A stretch of 64,000 nt of DNA from Gammaproteobacteria bacterium UBA5109 (GCA_002414385.1 DHZH01000002.1:215296-279295), one strand, 5' to 3'; counted from the stretch's first letter, positions 23,237 to 31,875 are shown. Program-made: numbers and translations. Notes: generated from the sequence alone by a model not told the origin.

Positions 23237-24685
23237 CTAGTCGCGCCAGAAGTGGGGTGTTAATAGTACCAGCAGGGTAAAGACTTCCAGCCGACCCAAC
23301 AGCATACCCAGACAGAGTATCCATTTGCTCGAGGTTGGCATTGAGCCATAGGTTTGTGAAACTTCCCCCAGGCCAGGGCCAAGGTTATTAATGCTGGCAC
23401 CGACCGCGGTAAAAGCGGTAGTAATGTCCAGGCCGGTGGCCAGCAGAGCCAGCAGCATTATCATGTAGGCCATGACATAAACCGAGAAAAAGCCCCAGAC
23501 TGATTCAATTACCCGATCGGGCACCTTGGTATGGCCCAGCTTGATCGGAATGACCGCATTTGGGTGAATCAGGCGTTTTAATTCACGAAAGCCCTGTTTG
23601 ATAATCAGCACAATGCGGATAACCTTCATCCCGCCACCGGTTGAACCGGCACAGGCCCCGATAATTGCCATATAAAACAGCAAAAAGGGCAGAAAGGTCG
23701 GCCAGGTACTGAAGTCAGCCGAAGTAAAACCGGTAGTGGTGCTGATGGAAACAACGCCAAAAACACCTTTGACCAGTGCGGTGTCGAATTCATAGGTGCC
23801 GGATAAAGTCAGGAAAATCACTGTAATGACAGATATGGTAAGCAGCATCATCAAATAAAAACGCAATTCGGTATCAGGCCAGTAACTTTTCAGGCTGCGT
23901 GAGCGAATAGCAAGAAAATGCAGGGCGAAGTTGATACCGGCAATTACCATAAAGAAAGTGGCAATAATTTCGATCGTCGGATTCTGGAAATAGGCGATAC
24001 TGGCATCATGGGTAGAAAACCCGCCGATGGCGATAGTGGCATAACTGTGACCGATGGCATCAAAGGCATCCATCCCGGCAAAATAATAGGCCAGAGCACA
24101 AAGCACGGTCAGGGAAACATATAAAAACAACAGGGCCTTGGCCGTTTCGGTGACGCGTGGAAGCAGTTTATTATCTTTAACCGGTCCCGGACTTTCAGCT
24201 TTGTATAGCTGCATACCACCGATTCCAAGCATCGGCAGAATGGCAACGGCGATAGCAATAATTCCCATACCGCCCAGCCATTGAAGTTGTTGCCGGTAAT
24301 ACAAAATGGTTTTGGGTAACTGGTCAAGCCCTGACAGTACAGTGGCTCCGGTAGTGGTGAGGCCGGATACCGATTCAAATACGGCATCTGTAAATGACAT
24401 TTGCAGACTTTCCGTGGCCAGAAAAGGAATGCTGCCGAAAGAACCCAGTACCGTCCAGAACAGTGTCACGATTAGAAAGCAGTCCCGGGTTCGCAGGTCA
24501 GCCCTGTTCTTACGGCTGGGAATCCAGAAGGTCAATCCGCAGAAGAAAGTAATCAAAAAGGCAATGATGAAACCGGTACTGGTGCCGTCGTTATACAGAA
24601 AGGATATTGCGATGGGAGGCGCAAGAGTCAGACTGAACAGCATCAGCAGGATGCCGAGAATTCTTAGTATGATGATAAAGTGCAT
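23237..24685 (-). CDS. trkH: Trk potassium uptake system membrane protein TrkH
   Basis: TrkH is the K+-conducting subunit of the Trk uptake system. The 482-residue protein has about ten or more hydrophobic segments with the four degenerate selectivity-filter loops, for example TTGATVLSGLDQLP, TIAIGGFSTHD, STTTGFTSADFSTWP and GASINNLGPGLGEV. It is co-transcribed with trkA, 16 bp away, whose product gates it by nucleotide binding. Confidence 0.95.
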   Translation of the reverse strand: MHFIIILRILGILLMLFSLTLAPPIAISFLYNDGTSTGFIIAFLITFFCGLTFWIPSRKNRADLRTRDCFLIVTLFWTVLGSFGSIPFLATESLQMSFTDAVFESVSGLTTTGATVLSGLDQLPKTILYYRQQLQWLGGMGIIAIAVAILPMLGIGGMQLYKAESPGPVKDNKLLPRVTETAKALLFLYVSLTVLCALAYYFAGMDAFDAIGHSYATIAIGGFSTHDASIAYFQNPTIEIIATFFMVIAGINFALHFLAIRSRSLKSYWPDTELRFYLMMLLTISVITVIFLTLSGTYEFDTALVKGVFGVVSISTTTGFTSADFSTWPTFLPFLLFYMAIIGACAGSTGGGMKVIRIVLIIKQGFRELKRLIHPNAVIPIKLGHTKVPDRVIESVWGFFSVYVMAYMIMLLALLATGLDITTAFTAVGASINNLGPGLGEVSQTYGSMPTSSKWILCLGMLLGRLEVFTLLVLLTPHFWRD

Positions 24686-24701
24686 CGTTGCAGCAAGCCG
24701 C

Positions 24702-26075
24702 CTAGAAGAAAGTGAAGCTTACCTGGAACAGGGCTTCAACTTCCGGAATTTTGCGTTTGTCCACCAAAAACAGAATGACATGGTCATCGGTCTGAATAAC
24801 GATATCGTCATGCGCAATCAGCACCTTGTCGTCACGTACAATTGCGCCGATAGTTGTCCCTTCGGGTAAATCAATTTTTTCTATGGCGTTGCCAACCACT
24901 TTGGAGGTGGACTTATCACCATGAGCGATCACTTCAATGGCTTCTGCTGCACCGCGGCGCAATGAATGTACATTGACGATATCGCCGCGGCGGACATGGG
25001 TCAGCAAACTGCCGATGGTTGCCTGTTGCGGAGAAATGGCGATATCAATTTCGCCGCCCTGGACCAGGTCCACATAGGCAGGATTGGCAATCAGGGTCAT
25101 GACTTTACCGGCGCCAAGACGTTTGGCCAGCAGGGATGACATGATATTGGCTTCGTCATTATTGGTCAGAGCCAGAAAAACATCGGCTGAATCAATACCT
25201 TCTTCCAGCAGGACATCCCGATGGGACGCATCAGCATGAAGGATAGTGGTATGTTGCAGACTCTCGGCGAGAGCTTCGCAACGTTCCGGATTTATTTCCA
25301 GCAATTTGGTTCGGTACTGTTTCTCTACGGCAGCAGCCAGGCGAGAGCCGATGTTGCCTCCGCCAGCAATAATTATGCGTTTATAGGGTTTGTCGACCTT
25401 ACGCATTTCACTCATGACGGAACGGATATTTTCCTTGGCCGCAATAAAAAAGACTTCATCGTCCCGTTCAATAATGGTGTTACCCTGCGGCATTATTGGC
25501 CGGTTCTGGCGAAAGATTGCGGCAACCCGGGTGTCTACATTGGGCATATGCTCACGCAGGGTCTTGATTTCCTGATTGATTAGCGGCCCTTCATGTTCTG
25601 CCTGAACGGCTACCAGCTGAACCCTACCTTCGGCAAAATCCATGACCTGCAGCGCTCCGGGTAATTCAAGCAGGCTTTTTATGTAATGCGAGGCTATTTC
25701 CTCGGGGCTGATGACAACATCGATAGGAATTGCTTCCGGAGAAAACAGCTTGGGAGAATTGACATAAGAATTGGCACGCAGGCGGCAGATTTTTTTCGGG
25801 GTGCGAAACAGGCTGAATGCAACCTGACAGGCTACCAGGTTGATCTCATCACTGTCGGTTACCGCAATCAGCATGTCGGCATCCTTGGCACCGGCATTGG
25901 CAAGTACATCGGGAAACGAGGGTTGGCCCTGAGAGGTGCCAATATCCAGTCGGTCCTTCAACTCCCTTAACAGTACTTCGTTCGAGTCAACAACGGTTAT
26001 ATCGTTGTCTTCCTTGGCCAGGTTTTCTGCCAGTGAAGCACCAACCTTGTTGGCTCCGAGAATGATTATTTTCAT
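24702..26075 (-). CDS. trkA: Trk system potassium transporter peripheral protein TrkA
   Basis: TrkA is the cytoplasmic NAD(H)/ATP-binding gate of TrkH. The 457-residue protein is a duplicated RCK protein: Rossmann motif [17 protein letters not shown] at about 3-19 and a second, [17 protein letters not shown], at about 234-250, each followed by a TrkA-C domain. It is encoded directly before trkH in a leftward operon, 57 bp downstream of rsmB. Confidence 0.97.
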   Translation of the reverse strand: MKIIILGANKVGASLAENLAKEDNDITVVDSNEVLLRELKDRLDIGTSQGQPSFPDVLANAGAKDADMLIAVTDSDEINLVACQVAFSLFRTPKKICRLRANSYVNSPKLFSPEAIPIDVVISPEEIASHYIKSLLELPGALQVMDFAEGRVQLVAVQAEHEGPLINQEIKTLREHMPNVDTRVAAIFRQNRPIMPQGNTIIERDDEVFFIAAKENIRSVMSEMRKVDKPYKRIIIAGGGNIGSRLAAAVEKQYRTKLLEINPERCEALAESLQHTTILHADASHRDVLLEEGIDSADVFLALTNNDEANIMSSLLAKRLGAGKVMTLIANPAYVDLVQGGEIDIAISPQQATIGSLLTHVRRGDIVNVHSLRRGAAEAIEVIAHGDKSTSKVVGNAIEKIDLPEGTTIGAIVRDDKVLIAHDDIVIQTDDHVILFLVDKRKIPEVEALFQVSFTFF

Positions 26076-26132
26076 TAATGATCCATAGCTTTCGATTCAG
26101 GTAAATGCAAGCTGTGCGGATATCAGTCTATT

Positions 26133-27446
26133 CTAGCACTTTTGTAGCAAAGCATAGTAAAAACCATCATGTGCTCCCGGGCTTGGGAAGAGCTGTCTGC
26201 CGTGATTCAGTTTATGGCCCCAGGCAAGATTGATATCCAATTCGGCAGCATCCGGAGTGTTGTGTAAAAAAGCCTGAATCTGCTGATTGTTTTCAGCCTG
26301 AAGCAGGGAGCAACTTGTGTACAGCAGTTTGCCGCCGGGCTTAAGCAAGGGCCAGCATTCAAGTAGCATGGCCTGCTGCAGCACTTTAAGCTTTTCAATA
26401 TCATCAGGCTGGCGCAGAAGTTTGATATCGGGGTGGCGCCGAATAACACCTGTGGCGGAACAGGGCACATCCAGCAGAATACGATCAAAAAACAGCTCCT
26501 GCCTGCGCCATTGGCCGGCCTGATGCAGGAGGTCTGCACATAACAGTTCTGCACGTAAACCGATGCGCTGCAGATTTTCCCTGACTTTGTCCAGGCGGCT
26601 CTGGCTATTATCAAGCGCCAGCAGCTGAGCCTCTGGTGCATATTCGAGAATGGCACAACTTTTACCGCCCGGAGCGGCACAGGCATCCAGAACCCGGTCT
26701 GAATTCCGGACTTGCAGAATTTGTGCGGCCACCTGGGATGCTTCGTCCTGAACCGACACCAGGCCTGCAGAAAAACCGGGTAAAGCGTTAACATCGCAGG
26801 CCTGTTCCAGTATCACAGCGCTGTCACAAATTACGCCAGGGTGAGCTGAAATGCTTTTGCTTGCAAGGACCTGAAGATAATCCTGCCGGGAAGTTAAGAG
26901 CTGATTAACCCTGAGTGTCATCGGCCCCTGAATATTATTTGCTTCAAGTATCTGCAAATAGTCTTCAGGCCAGTCTGCAGCCAGCTGCCTGATAAGCCAT
27001 TGTGGATGTGAGTAATGAATAGACGGTTCAGACTGTGCAGAGTCCAGCAGTTCCTGCCCTTCACGTTGTACGGAACGCAGGACAGCATTCAACAAATTTT
27101 TTGCCCAGTTTTTTTTGAGTTTGCGGCAACTTTCGACACATTCATTGACCACAGCATAATCCGGCATATTCATGTAAAGCAGCTGATAAATGCCAATCAA
27201 CATCAGACAGCTTATATCCTCGTCCTTTTTACGCAGTGGTTTTTTCAGGAATTGCGTACTCAGATAAAGCAGCTGTTCATAGTGGCGACAAACCCCGAAG
27301 CAGATTGCCTGTAACAGAGCCTGCTGCTCGGGCGAATTTTGTTTGCGATAAGGTTCCAGCAGGCTGCTTAGTGAGCCATTATTGGCGCGCAGTGCAGAGA
27401 CAATACTGACAGCCTGTAATCTTGTTGTGTCAGCAGTCACAGTCAA
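26133..27446 (-). CDS. rsmB: 16S rRNA (cytosine967-C5)-methyltransferase RsmB
   Basis: RsmB (Sun) methylates C967 of 16S rRNA. The 437-residue protein has an N-terminal NusB-like RNA-binding domain (about 10-140) and a Rossmann methyltransferase domain with DACAAPGGKSCAILE near 250-264, the catalytic LDVPCSATGVIRRHPD near 319-334 and YTSCSLLQAEN near 371. Its start overlaps the fmt stop by 4 bp (ATGA), giving the common def-fmt-rsmB-trkA order. Confidence 0.96.
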   Translation of the reverse strand: MTVTADTTRLQAVSIVSALRANNGSLSSLLEPYRKQNSPEQQALLQAICFGVCRHYEQLLYLSTQFLKKPLRKKDEDISCLMLIGIYQLLYMNMPDYAVVNECVESCRKLKKNWAKNLLNAVLRSVQREGQELLDSAQSEPSIHYSHPQWLIRQLAADWPEDYLQILEANNIQGPMTLRVNQLLTSRQDYLQVLASKSISAHPGVICDSAVILEQACDVNALPGFSAGLVSVQDEASQVAAQILQVRNSDRVLDACAAPGGKSCAILEYAPEAQLLALDNSQSRLDKVRENLQRIGLRAELLCADLLHQAGQWRRQELFFDRILLDVPCSATGVIRRHPDIKLLRQPDDIEKLKVLQQAMLLECWPLLKPGGKLLYTSCSLLQAENNQQIQAFLHNTPDAAELDINLAWGHKLNHGRQLFPSPGAHDGFYYALLQKC

Positions 27447-28408
27447 CTTGGTGCGTCGTTTTTCACAGAGTCACCAACAACAAAGAAATCCGGGCGACCA
27501 TTCAGGAAGCTGCCTATGTCCATGGCGGACTTGCCGGGCAGCTGAATTGTCCGCAGCAACAAAACCGAATCAGCACAGGAAACTTTAATGGCATCCCTGT
27601 CAAGCTGTAAGATAGTGCCGGGATTTTGTGAAGTTTTTTCATTTGATAATTCAGCCTGAATGACTCGAATACGCTGATCACGATATAAAAAGCTGGCCGG
27701 TGCGCGAGGATACAGGGCATTTATCTGTAGCAGAATTTCCCTGGCCGGCCTGTCCCAGTCGATGACAGAATCCTGTTTGCCCAACTTGCCAGCATAAGTG
27801 CTCAGCGAATCGTTTTGCTTTACAGGGTCAAGTGTCCCTCTTTGTATTTGTTGCAGGACTTTCAGCAGGCCCTGTTGTCCAAGCTCAATCAGTTTTGCTG
27901 TCAGAGTGGCAGCGTTATCCTCATCAGTTATTGAAGTGGAGAGGCTGAGCAAAATGTCGCCGGTATCCAGACCGGCATCCATTTGCATGATCGTTACACC
28001 ACTTTGTTTATCACCGGCCAGGATAGCGTGTTCAATCGGAGCGGCGCCGCGCCAGCGTGGCAAAAGTGAAGCATGGACATTAATACAGCCATGTTTCGGA
28101 ATACCCAGAATTTCCGGCGGCAGCAACAGGCCATAGGCAACAACGATCAACACATCGAGTTGCAAGCCAGCCATATCGAGCTGAACATCTTCATTTTTCA
28201 GGCTCGCAGGCTGTCGTATTGGCAGATCATATTGCCTGGCCAGTTTTTTGACCGGGCTGGCCTGGTCCTGTTTGCCTCTACCAGCTGGTCGGTCTGGCTG
28301 TGTGTAAACCACAGCAATATTCTGGTCTGCGTCCAAAAGTGCCTGAAGGTGGCTGGCAGCAAAATCAGGGGTACCGGCAAAGCCGATTTTCAGTGCAGGC
28401 TTTTCCAT
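27443..28408 (-). CDS. fmt: Methionyl-tRNA formyltransferase
   Basis: Fmt formylates initiator Met-tRNA using 10-formyltetrahydrofolate. The 321-residue protein starts with the family pattern KIGFAGTPDFAASHL and has the formyl-donor motif VHASLLPRWRGAAPIE near 111-126 with catalytic Asn/His/Asp context (CINVHAS, MDAGLDTGD). A C-terminal OB-like domain binds tRNA. It follows def by 25 bp and is coupled to rsmB. Confidence 0.97.
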   Translation of the reverse strand: MEKPALKIGFAGTPDFAASHLQALLDADQNIAVVYTQPDRPAGRGKQDQASPVKKLARQYDLPIRQPASLKNEDVQLDMAGLQLDVLIVVAYGLLLPPEILGIPKHGCINVHASLLPRWRGAAPIEHAILAGDKQSGVTIMQMDAGLDTGDILLSLSTSITDEDNAATLTAKLIELGQQGLLKVLQQIQRGTLDPVKQNDSLSTYAGKLGKQDSVIDWDRPAREILLQINALYPRAPASFLYRDQRIRVIQAELSNEKTSQNPGTILQLDRDAIKVSCADSVLLLRTIQLPGKSAMDIGSFLNGRPDFFVVGDSVKNDAPS

Positions 28409-28433
28409 AATCGGCGAGTTTCCGGGTTAATGT

Positions 28434-28952
28434 TCAGGCTGACAGGTTCTGCCGCTGCTCTTTTTCCATTTTGGTTTTTATACGCTGGCGTTTGAGGACG
28501 GAAAGATAATCAACAAATAGTTTGCCATCAAGATGGTCAACTTCATGTTGTATGCAGACTGCCAGAAGCCCCTCGGCTACCATCTCAAAAGCTTCTCCGT
28601 TACGGTCAAGGGCATTGACCCGGACTTTACGTGGGCGCTCAACAAATTCAAAGTAGCCAGGAACCGAAAGGCAGCCTTCCTCATGCCGGTGCGGTTCAGG
28701 ATCCAGCACTTCAATTTCAGGATTGATAAAGACCAGAGGCTGACGTTGCTCGTCTTCATCGGCAATATCAATCACCAGCAGGCGTTTCTGGATATTAACC
28801 TGCGTGGCAGCAAGACCGATACCGGAGGCGGCATACATGGTTTCAAACATGTCATCGATGGTCTGGCGCAGCTCATCATCAACGCCGCTTACTGCCAGCG
28901 CTTTCTTTCTCAGACGGGGGTCAGGGTATTCTAGTATTTCAAGCAAACTCAT
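28434..28952 (-). CDS. def: Peptide deformylase
   Basis: Def removes the N-formyl group from nascent proteins. I take the ATG at 28952 ([18 protein letters not shown]), giving 172 residues; the open frame extends nine codons further but without conservation. The three metal-site motifs are present: GIGLAATQV at about 44-52, EGCLSVPG at about 91-98 and HEVDHLDG at about 134-141. The leftward operon def-fmt-rsmB-trkA-trkH starts here; its upstream region borders the IS1595-type element, so its promoter must lie in the roughly 120 bp before 29,077 or be supplied by the element. Confidence 0.96.
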   Translation of the reverse strand: MSLLEILEYPDPRLRKKALAVSGVDDELRQTIDDMFETMYAASGIGLAATQVNIQKRLLVIDIADEDEQRQPLVFINPEIEVLDPEPHRHEEGCLSVPGYFEFVERPRKVRVNALDRNGEAFEMVAEGLLAVCIQHEVDHLDGKLFVDYLSVLKRQRIKTKMEKEQRQNLSA

Positions 28953-29076
28953 AAGACATATGGTAGCCGCAATGGGCAATTGGCGCCAGTTATAGGCTAT
29001 GTCGGGGCGATTTGCCAGAGCTTCAAGGGCAGCAAGCTAAAAGCAGGTCACAATTTACCTAAAAAAAGCTGGCGTG

Positions 29077-29099
29077 TATCCCCTTGGCTCAAGTATAAA
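29077..29099 (+). repeat. Left terminal inverted repeat
   Basis: TATCCCCTTGGCTCAAG followed by TATAAA matches the complement of 31876-31898 at 22 of 23 positions (G/A difference in the middle). It marks the left end of the element near def. Confidence 0.85.
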
Positions 29100-29229
29100 T
29101 ATTAGCGCTTACCACTAGATATGGTGTGATTGTTTTGGTTTATTTTTATAAATTAGCCCAATAATCCTGAGATTTTTTGTAACCACAACTTATACACACT
29201 AAATACACAACATTTTTACTTGCCAAAAC

Positions 29230-29345
29230 AAAAAAATCCCTGATATAGTAGGCTGAATCCAATTAATACCACTATATCTTGTGATATTAAGGATTTAAGC
29301 AAAAAAAAGGCCCCTGATTAGGAGCCTTCTTTTTTTGCTTCATTT
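29230..29345 (+). ncRNA. Hairpin-rich non-coding stretch ending in a terminator (possible small RNA)
   Basis: No gene fits between the left repeat and the tRNA-like gene. At 29242-29249 GATATAGT pairs with ACTATATC at 29271-29278 (8 bp, 21-nt loop), and ATATC-TTGT-GATAT (29274-29287) offers a competing hairpin. An intrinsic terminator follows at 29308-29339. Mutually exclusive stems followed by a terminator are what a small regulatory RNA or attenuator looks like, but I recognise no family. The part from 29100 to 29230 is AT-rich; a chance DnaA-box 9-mer TTATACACA sits at 29190-29198. Confidence 0.3.
29308..29339. terminator. Bidirectional intrinsic terminator
   Basis: The stem AAGGCCCCT / AGGAGCCTT (nine pairs with one mismatch) closes a GATT loop and is preceded by a run of A and followed by a run of T, so it works on paper for both strands. 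Rightward it ends only about 14 bp before the tRNA-like gene, leaving no room for a separate promoter after it. Confidence 0.8.
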
Positions 29346-29352
29346 AGTTTTA

Positions 29353-29442
29353 GGCGGGATGGCTGAATGGTAAAGCGCTACCCTTGCACGGTTAGTAATA
29401 TCGGTTAACCCGATTTCGTCGGTTCGATTCCGACTCCCGCCT
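29353..29442 (+). tRNA. Class II tRNA-like gene, anticodon TGC or GCA (unusual)
   Basis: The 90-nt sequence folds as a cloverleaf. The 7-bp acceptor GGCGGGA/TCCCGCC is perfect, discriminator base T. The D-stem is GCT/AGC with GG in its loop. The T-arm GTCGG-TTCGATT-CCGAC is perfect. A long variable arm (ATCGG-TTAAC-CCGAT) makes it class II. The anticodon stem is imperfect: CTACC faces GGTTAG. With a bulged T the 7-nt loop CTTGCAC has anticodon TGC (Ala); with an 8-nt loop the anticodon could be GCA (Cys), and G1-G2-C3 with U73 resembles tRNA-Cys. Neither amino acid normally uses a class II tRNA. CCA is not encoded. It may be a functional oddity or a decayed tRNA. Confidence 0.6.
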
Positions 29443-29595
29443 CACTTTTTAGCCAAACACCTAAACTAAATTCTTGCCCGTTTTCCAGGGAAAGGGCGGT
29501 CTAAACTACTCTTACCGCCAAAAAAGTCAATACTTCAAATTGCGATTCTTGACTTGCTGCACAAGATATTGTGCTTGCTTGTGGGGTATTATACA

Positions 29596-29662
29596 TATAT
29601 AGACGTAGAATAGTCAACGTTTTTGCTACGTATATTCTACGTTTTTGCTGTATAATTCGCCT
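29596..29662 (+). promoter_or_regulatory. Promoter with operator-like repeats before the cargo operon
   Basis: A perfect TATAAT lies at 29651-29656, seven bases from the ATG at 29663, so the transcript would start at or next to the start codon (leaderless; inference). Just upstream is a 9-bp perfect inverted repeat, ACGTAGAAT (29603-29611) and ATTCTACGT (29634-29642). Two direct copies of ACGTTTTTGCT (29617-29627 and 29639-29649) are spaced by 22 bp, two helical turns. The layout suits an autorepressor, perhaps the small protein encoded next. No good -35 is visible. Confidence 0.6.
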
Positions 29663-29869
29663 ATGGCAAAGAAGGATAAAGCAACAATTAACTTTACTGC
29701 TGATGAGCAAATGACAGCCCATCTCTATAAAATCATTGAAAAAGGCGGTTTTGGGAGAAACCCGACTTCAGCAGTAAAGCAGCTTGTCTGGGAAGGAATA
29801 AGAAACCTTGTCCGTGATGGTTGGATATTAGACTATACTGAGGGCGAAGACATTCAGAAGCCTAAGTAA
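29663..29869 (+). CDS. Small ribbon-helix-helix-like protein (hypothetical)
   Basis: This 68-residue protein is first in the cargo operon. I chose the ATG at 29663 (MAKKDKATINFTADEQMTAH) rather than an earlier in-frame start inside the promoter. A short basic strand (KATINFTAD) followed by two helices (EQMTAHLYKIIEKGGFG, then TSAVKQLVWEGIRNLVRDG) fits the ribbon-helix-helix fold used by small repressors and antitoxins. With the repeats directly upstream it could repress its own operon. I do not recognise a named family; the function is inference. Confidence 0.7.
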   Translation: MAKKDKATINFTADEQMTAHLYKIIEKGGFGRNPTSAVKQLVWEGIRNLVRDGWILDYTEGEDIQKPK

Positions 29870-29899
29870 CGTACATTAAGCACAGGATGGCTGAACGTT

Positions 29900-30364
29900 A
29901 TGAGGAATAGATTAATTGCCTTGGCATGCGGCGCTCTAGGGGCTGTTGTAGCCGCGGCTATCATTATCGTATTTATCACCCCTGTATTTTCCGTAAATGC
30001 TATTGATTTAGCATGTGATGGAGAGTGCCCGGATGCCGATGCCATACAGATTGCTATGGAACTTGGCCGCTTGGATATTGTCTCTCTAGTATTGGCGTTT
30101 TTAGGGTTAATAATTGCTGTTCTGGCTATTTTTGGGTTTTTGGCGATAAGAGAAAAAGCAGCACTTCAGGCGAAAGATGCAGCAGAGAAAGCGGTAAAAG
30201 AATGGCTCCAAGAAGGTGAAGGAGCAAAAGTATTACAGAAAAACATAGGACTTGAGTTCAGCAAGTTTTTAAAGTTATTTGAAGAGCAGATGCCTGATAT
30301 AAACGCAGTAAATATTGCAAATGCTTATAATCAAGAATATGGCCAATCAGGAGGTGAAGAATGA
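29900..30364 (+). CDS. Two-TM membrane protein (hypothetical)
   Basis: This 154-residue protein has a membrane segment at about 6-28, a short acidic external loop with two cysteines (ACDGECPDAD) at about 38-47, a second membrane segment at about 58-85 and an amphipathic, charged cytoplasmic tail (REKAALQAKDAAEKAVKEW and onward). The paired cysteines could form a disulfide outside. Its stop overlaps the start of the ImmA-like gene (ATGA at 30361-30364), so the two are translationally coupled and probably work together. I do not recognise the family. Confidence 0.75.
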   Translation: MRNRLIALACGALGAVVAAAIIIVFITPVFSVNAIDLACDGECPDADAIQIAMELGRLDIVSLVLAFLGLIIAVLAIFGFLAIREKAALQAKDAAEKAVKEWLQEGEGAKVLQKNIGLEFSKFLKLFEEQMPDINAVNIANAYNQEYGQSGGEE

Positions 30365-30855
30365 ATCAAAGCGTATTTGATATTATATTATCTTATACCT
30401 CACGCGCTCCTGTTGATGTGCGCGGGTTGGCAAAAGAGCTAGGAATACTAGTGAAAGAGGAGGCTCTTCCAGAGGAGCGTTCTGGGAGTATTGAAAAAAA
30501 GGACGGTAAATACATAATCACCGTTAATAAAAGCCACCATCCTAATAGGAAGAGGTTTACAATTGCGCATGAAATTGGCCACTATATTTTCCATAGTGAT
30601 TACATAGAGTTGGGTGCAATTGTTGACGATAAGCTATATAGAGATGAGCGAGTTGGCGGAGAAAATGAAACTCAGGCCAACAAATTTGCAGCAAGTATTC
30701 TTATGCCTGAATCATTGATTAAATGCCTTATGGAAAGTGGAGTGAATACTATAGACGGTCTTGCAAGAGAGCTTCAGGTTTCAGAGCAGGCGATGGCTAT
30801 TCGGGTTGGTTCGTTAAATATTCCGGAAGAGCCACAAGAGCCAATTAATGTCTAG
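30361..30855 (+). CDS. ImmA/IrrE family metallo-endopeptidase
   Basis: The 164-residue protein has the zinc-protease motif HEIGHYIFH (HExxH) at about 64-72 and the downstream glutamate block ENETQANKFAASILMP at about 101-116, both diagnostic of the ImmA/IrrE (COG2856) family. Known members cleave repressors, as ImmA does in ICEBs1 and IrrE/PprI does in Deinococcus. There is no helix-turn-helix fused to it here. It overlaps the membrane-protein gene before it and the 55-residue gene after it. A substrate cannot be read from the sequence; the small upstream protein is a natural candidate. Confidence 0.92.
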   Translation: MNQSVFDIILSYTSRAPVDVRGLAKELGILVKEEALPEERSGSIEKKDGKYIITVNKSHHPNRKRFTIAHEIGHYIFHSDYIELGAIVDDKLYRDERVGGENETQANKFAASILMPESLIKCLMESGVNTIDGLARELQVSEQAMAIRVGSLNIPEEPQEPINV

Positions 30856-31015
30856 AGGCAAATACTACAGTTTAGAAGAAGCCAGGAACGCAAATGATGT
30901 TCAGGGCTATGCTAAAGAGAACAAATCCAAAGGCGATAAGGACAAGTTCAACGATATTCTTGAGCGAATGGCTAAAAACTTGCCAGTAGCCGATCAAACA
31001 TCAAAGAAGGGGTAG
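30848..31015 (+). CDS. 55-residue hypothetical protein of the cargo operon
   Basis: The ATG at 30848 lies inside the end of the peptidase gene (8-bp overlap), giving MSRGKYYSLEEARNANDVQG and then a charged helical protein ending LPVADQTSKKG. Overlap with the preceding gene argues for real translation. Its last 44 bases run into the 3' end of the opposing transposase gene. It is small, soluble and highly charged (rich in Lys, Asp, Glu). I do not assign a family. Confidence 0.65.
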   Translation: MSRGKYYSLEEARNANDVQGYAKENKSKGDKDKFNDILERMAKNLPVADQTSKKG

Positions 31016-31838
31016 TTCTCATATTGTAACGATATTCAAACTCTGCCAGATAGTTAGGCAGATACTTCCTTGAAACGTGAATATGAGTGCCTCTGATCGA
31101 TAGCTTTAATCTAGCCCAGTAGCCTTCCAGAGTGTTTGTATGGTGGATTCCTTTAGTCCACTGGTAGCCGCTGTGCTTAACGTATCCATGAATATAGCCG
31201 TGATCTCGGAGCTTCTTATAGGCTTGTAGTTCATCACTGCTGATAGTTGAGCCTTTCTCAACTGTCGCGCAGATAGGCGGGATAAGGGCTTTCTGGCCAG
31301 CATTCTTGACTACTTTAGTCATGACTTTGCCGTCACGCTCAATAACGCCAAGAACAGCAGTTTTATTGCCTTTTCTGCTTGGGCGACCTACTTGCTGGCT
31401 TTTACCGCCGACATAGGTTTCATCTACTTCCAGATGGCCTGACAAGGGTGGATCGCCATCTACATCAGCCATGTACTTGCGTATTTCATGCCCCATACGC
31501 CACGCTGTTTTATAGGTAACGGAGAGCTGGCGCTGTAATTCCTTGGCAGGAACGCCATGCCTGGTAGTGGTGAATAGATAAATAGCATAAAACCACTTCT
31601 GCAATGGAGTAGAAGAGCGGTGAAATGGAGTGCCAGCCATCGGGCTAATTTGGTGGCCGCAAAACTGGCAAGAATACACTGGGCGGCCTGAAACTTTATG
31701 AAATTTGCTGGCCTTTTCACACTTTGGACAGGCTAATTTACGGTCTTTACCATAACGCACTGTCATTAAGTGCTCTAGGCAGGTATCATCATCTGGGAAT
31801 TGTTTGAAAAACTGTAATACGCTTAGTGGTTTAGACAT
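30972..31838 (-). CDS. IS1595-family transposase
   Basis: The 288-residue protein has an N-terminal zinc ribbon with four cysteines (CPKCEKAS at about 38-45 and CQFCGHQ at about 57-63) and a DDE-type catalytic domain: LEVDETYVGG at about 136-145, SSDELQAYKKL near 200, and HHTNTLEGYWARLK near 233-246, with Asn/Glu in place of the last acidic residue region as in IS1595/ISXO2 transposases. It lies at the right end of the element and reads inward from the right terminal repeat. It appears intact. Confidence 0.93.
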   Translation of the reverse strand: MSKPLSVLQFFKQFPDDDTCLEHLMTVRYGKDRKLACPKCEKASKFHKVSGRPVYSCQFCGHQISPMAGTPFHRSSTPLQKWFYAIYLFTTTRHGVPAKELQRQLSVTYKTAWRMGHEIRKYMADVDGDPPLSGHLEVDETYVGGKSQQVGRPSRKGNKTAVLGVIERDGKVMTKVVKNAGQKALIPPICATVEKGSTISSDELQAYKKLRDHGYIHGYVKHSGYQWTKGIHHTNTLEGYWARLKLSIRGTHIHVSRKYLPNYLAEFEYRYNMRTTPSLMFDRLLASF

Positions 31839-31875
31839 GGTTTCTTATCCTCCATGGCAAGTATATTCTCACATC

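Noticed and set aside
29190..29198. TTATACACA in the mobile element as part of an origin.
   Set aside because: It is a single box in AT-rich DNA far from dnaA and probably due to chance.
29353..29442. The tRNA-like gene as an attachment site for a genomic island.
   Set aside because: The inverted repeats lie outside it, there is no integrase and no repeated tRNA 3' end at the other border.
29353..29442. Selenocysteine tRNA.
   Set aside because: The acceptor stem is 7 bp, the anticodon is not TCA, and no selAB genes are in view.
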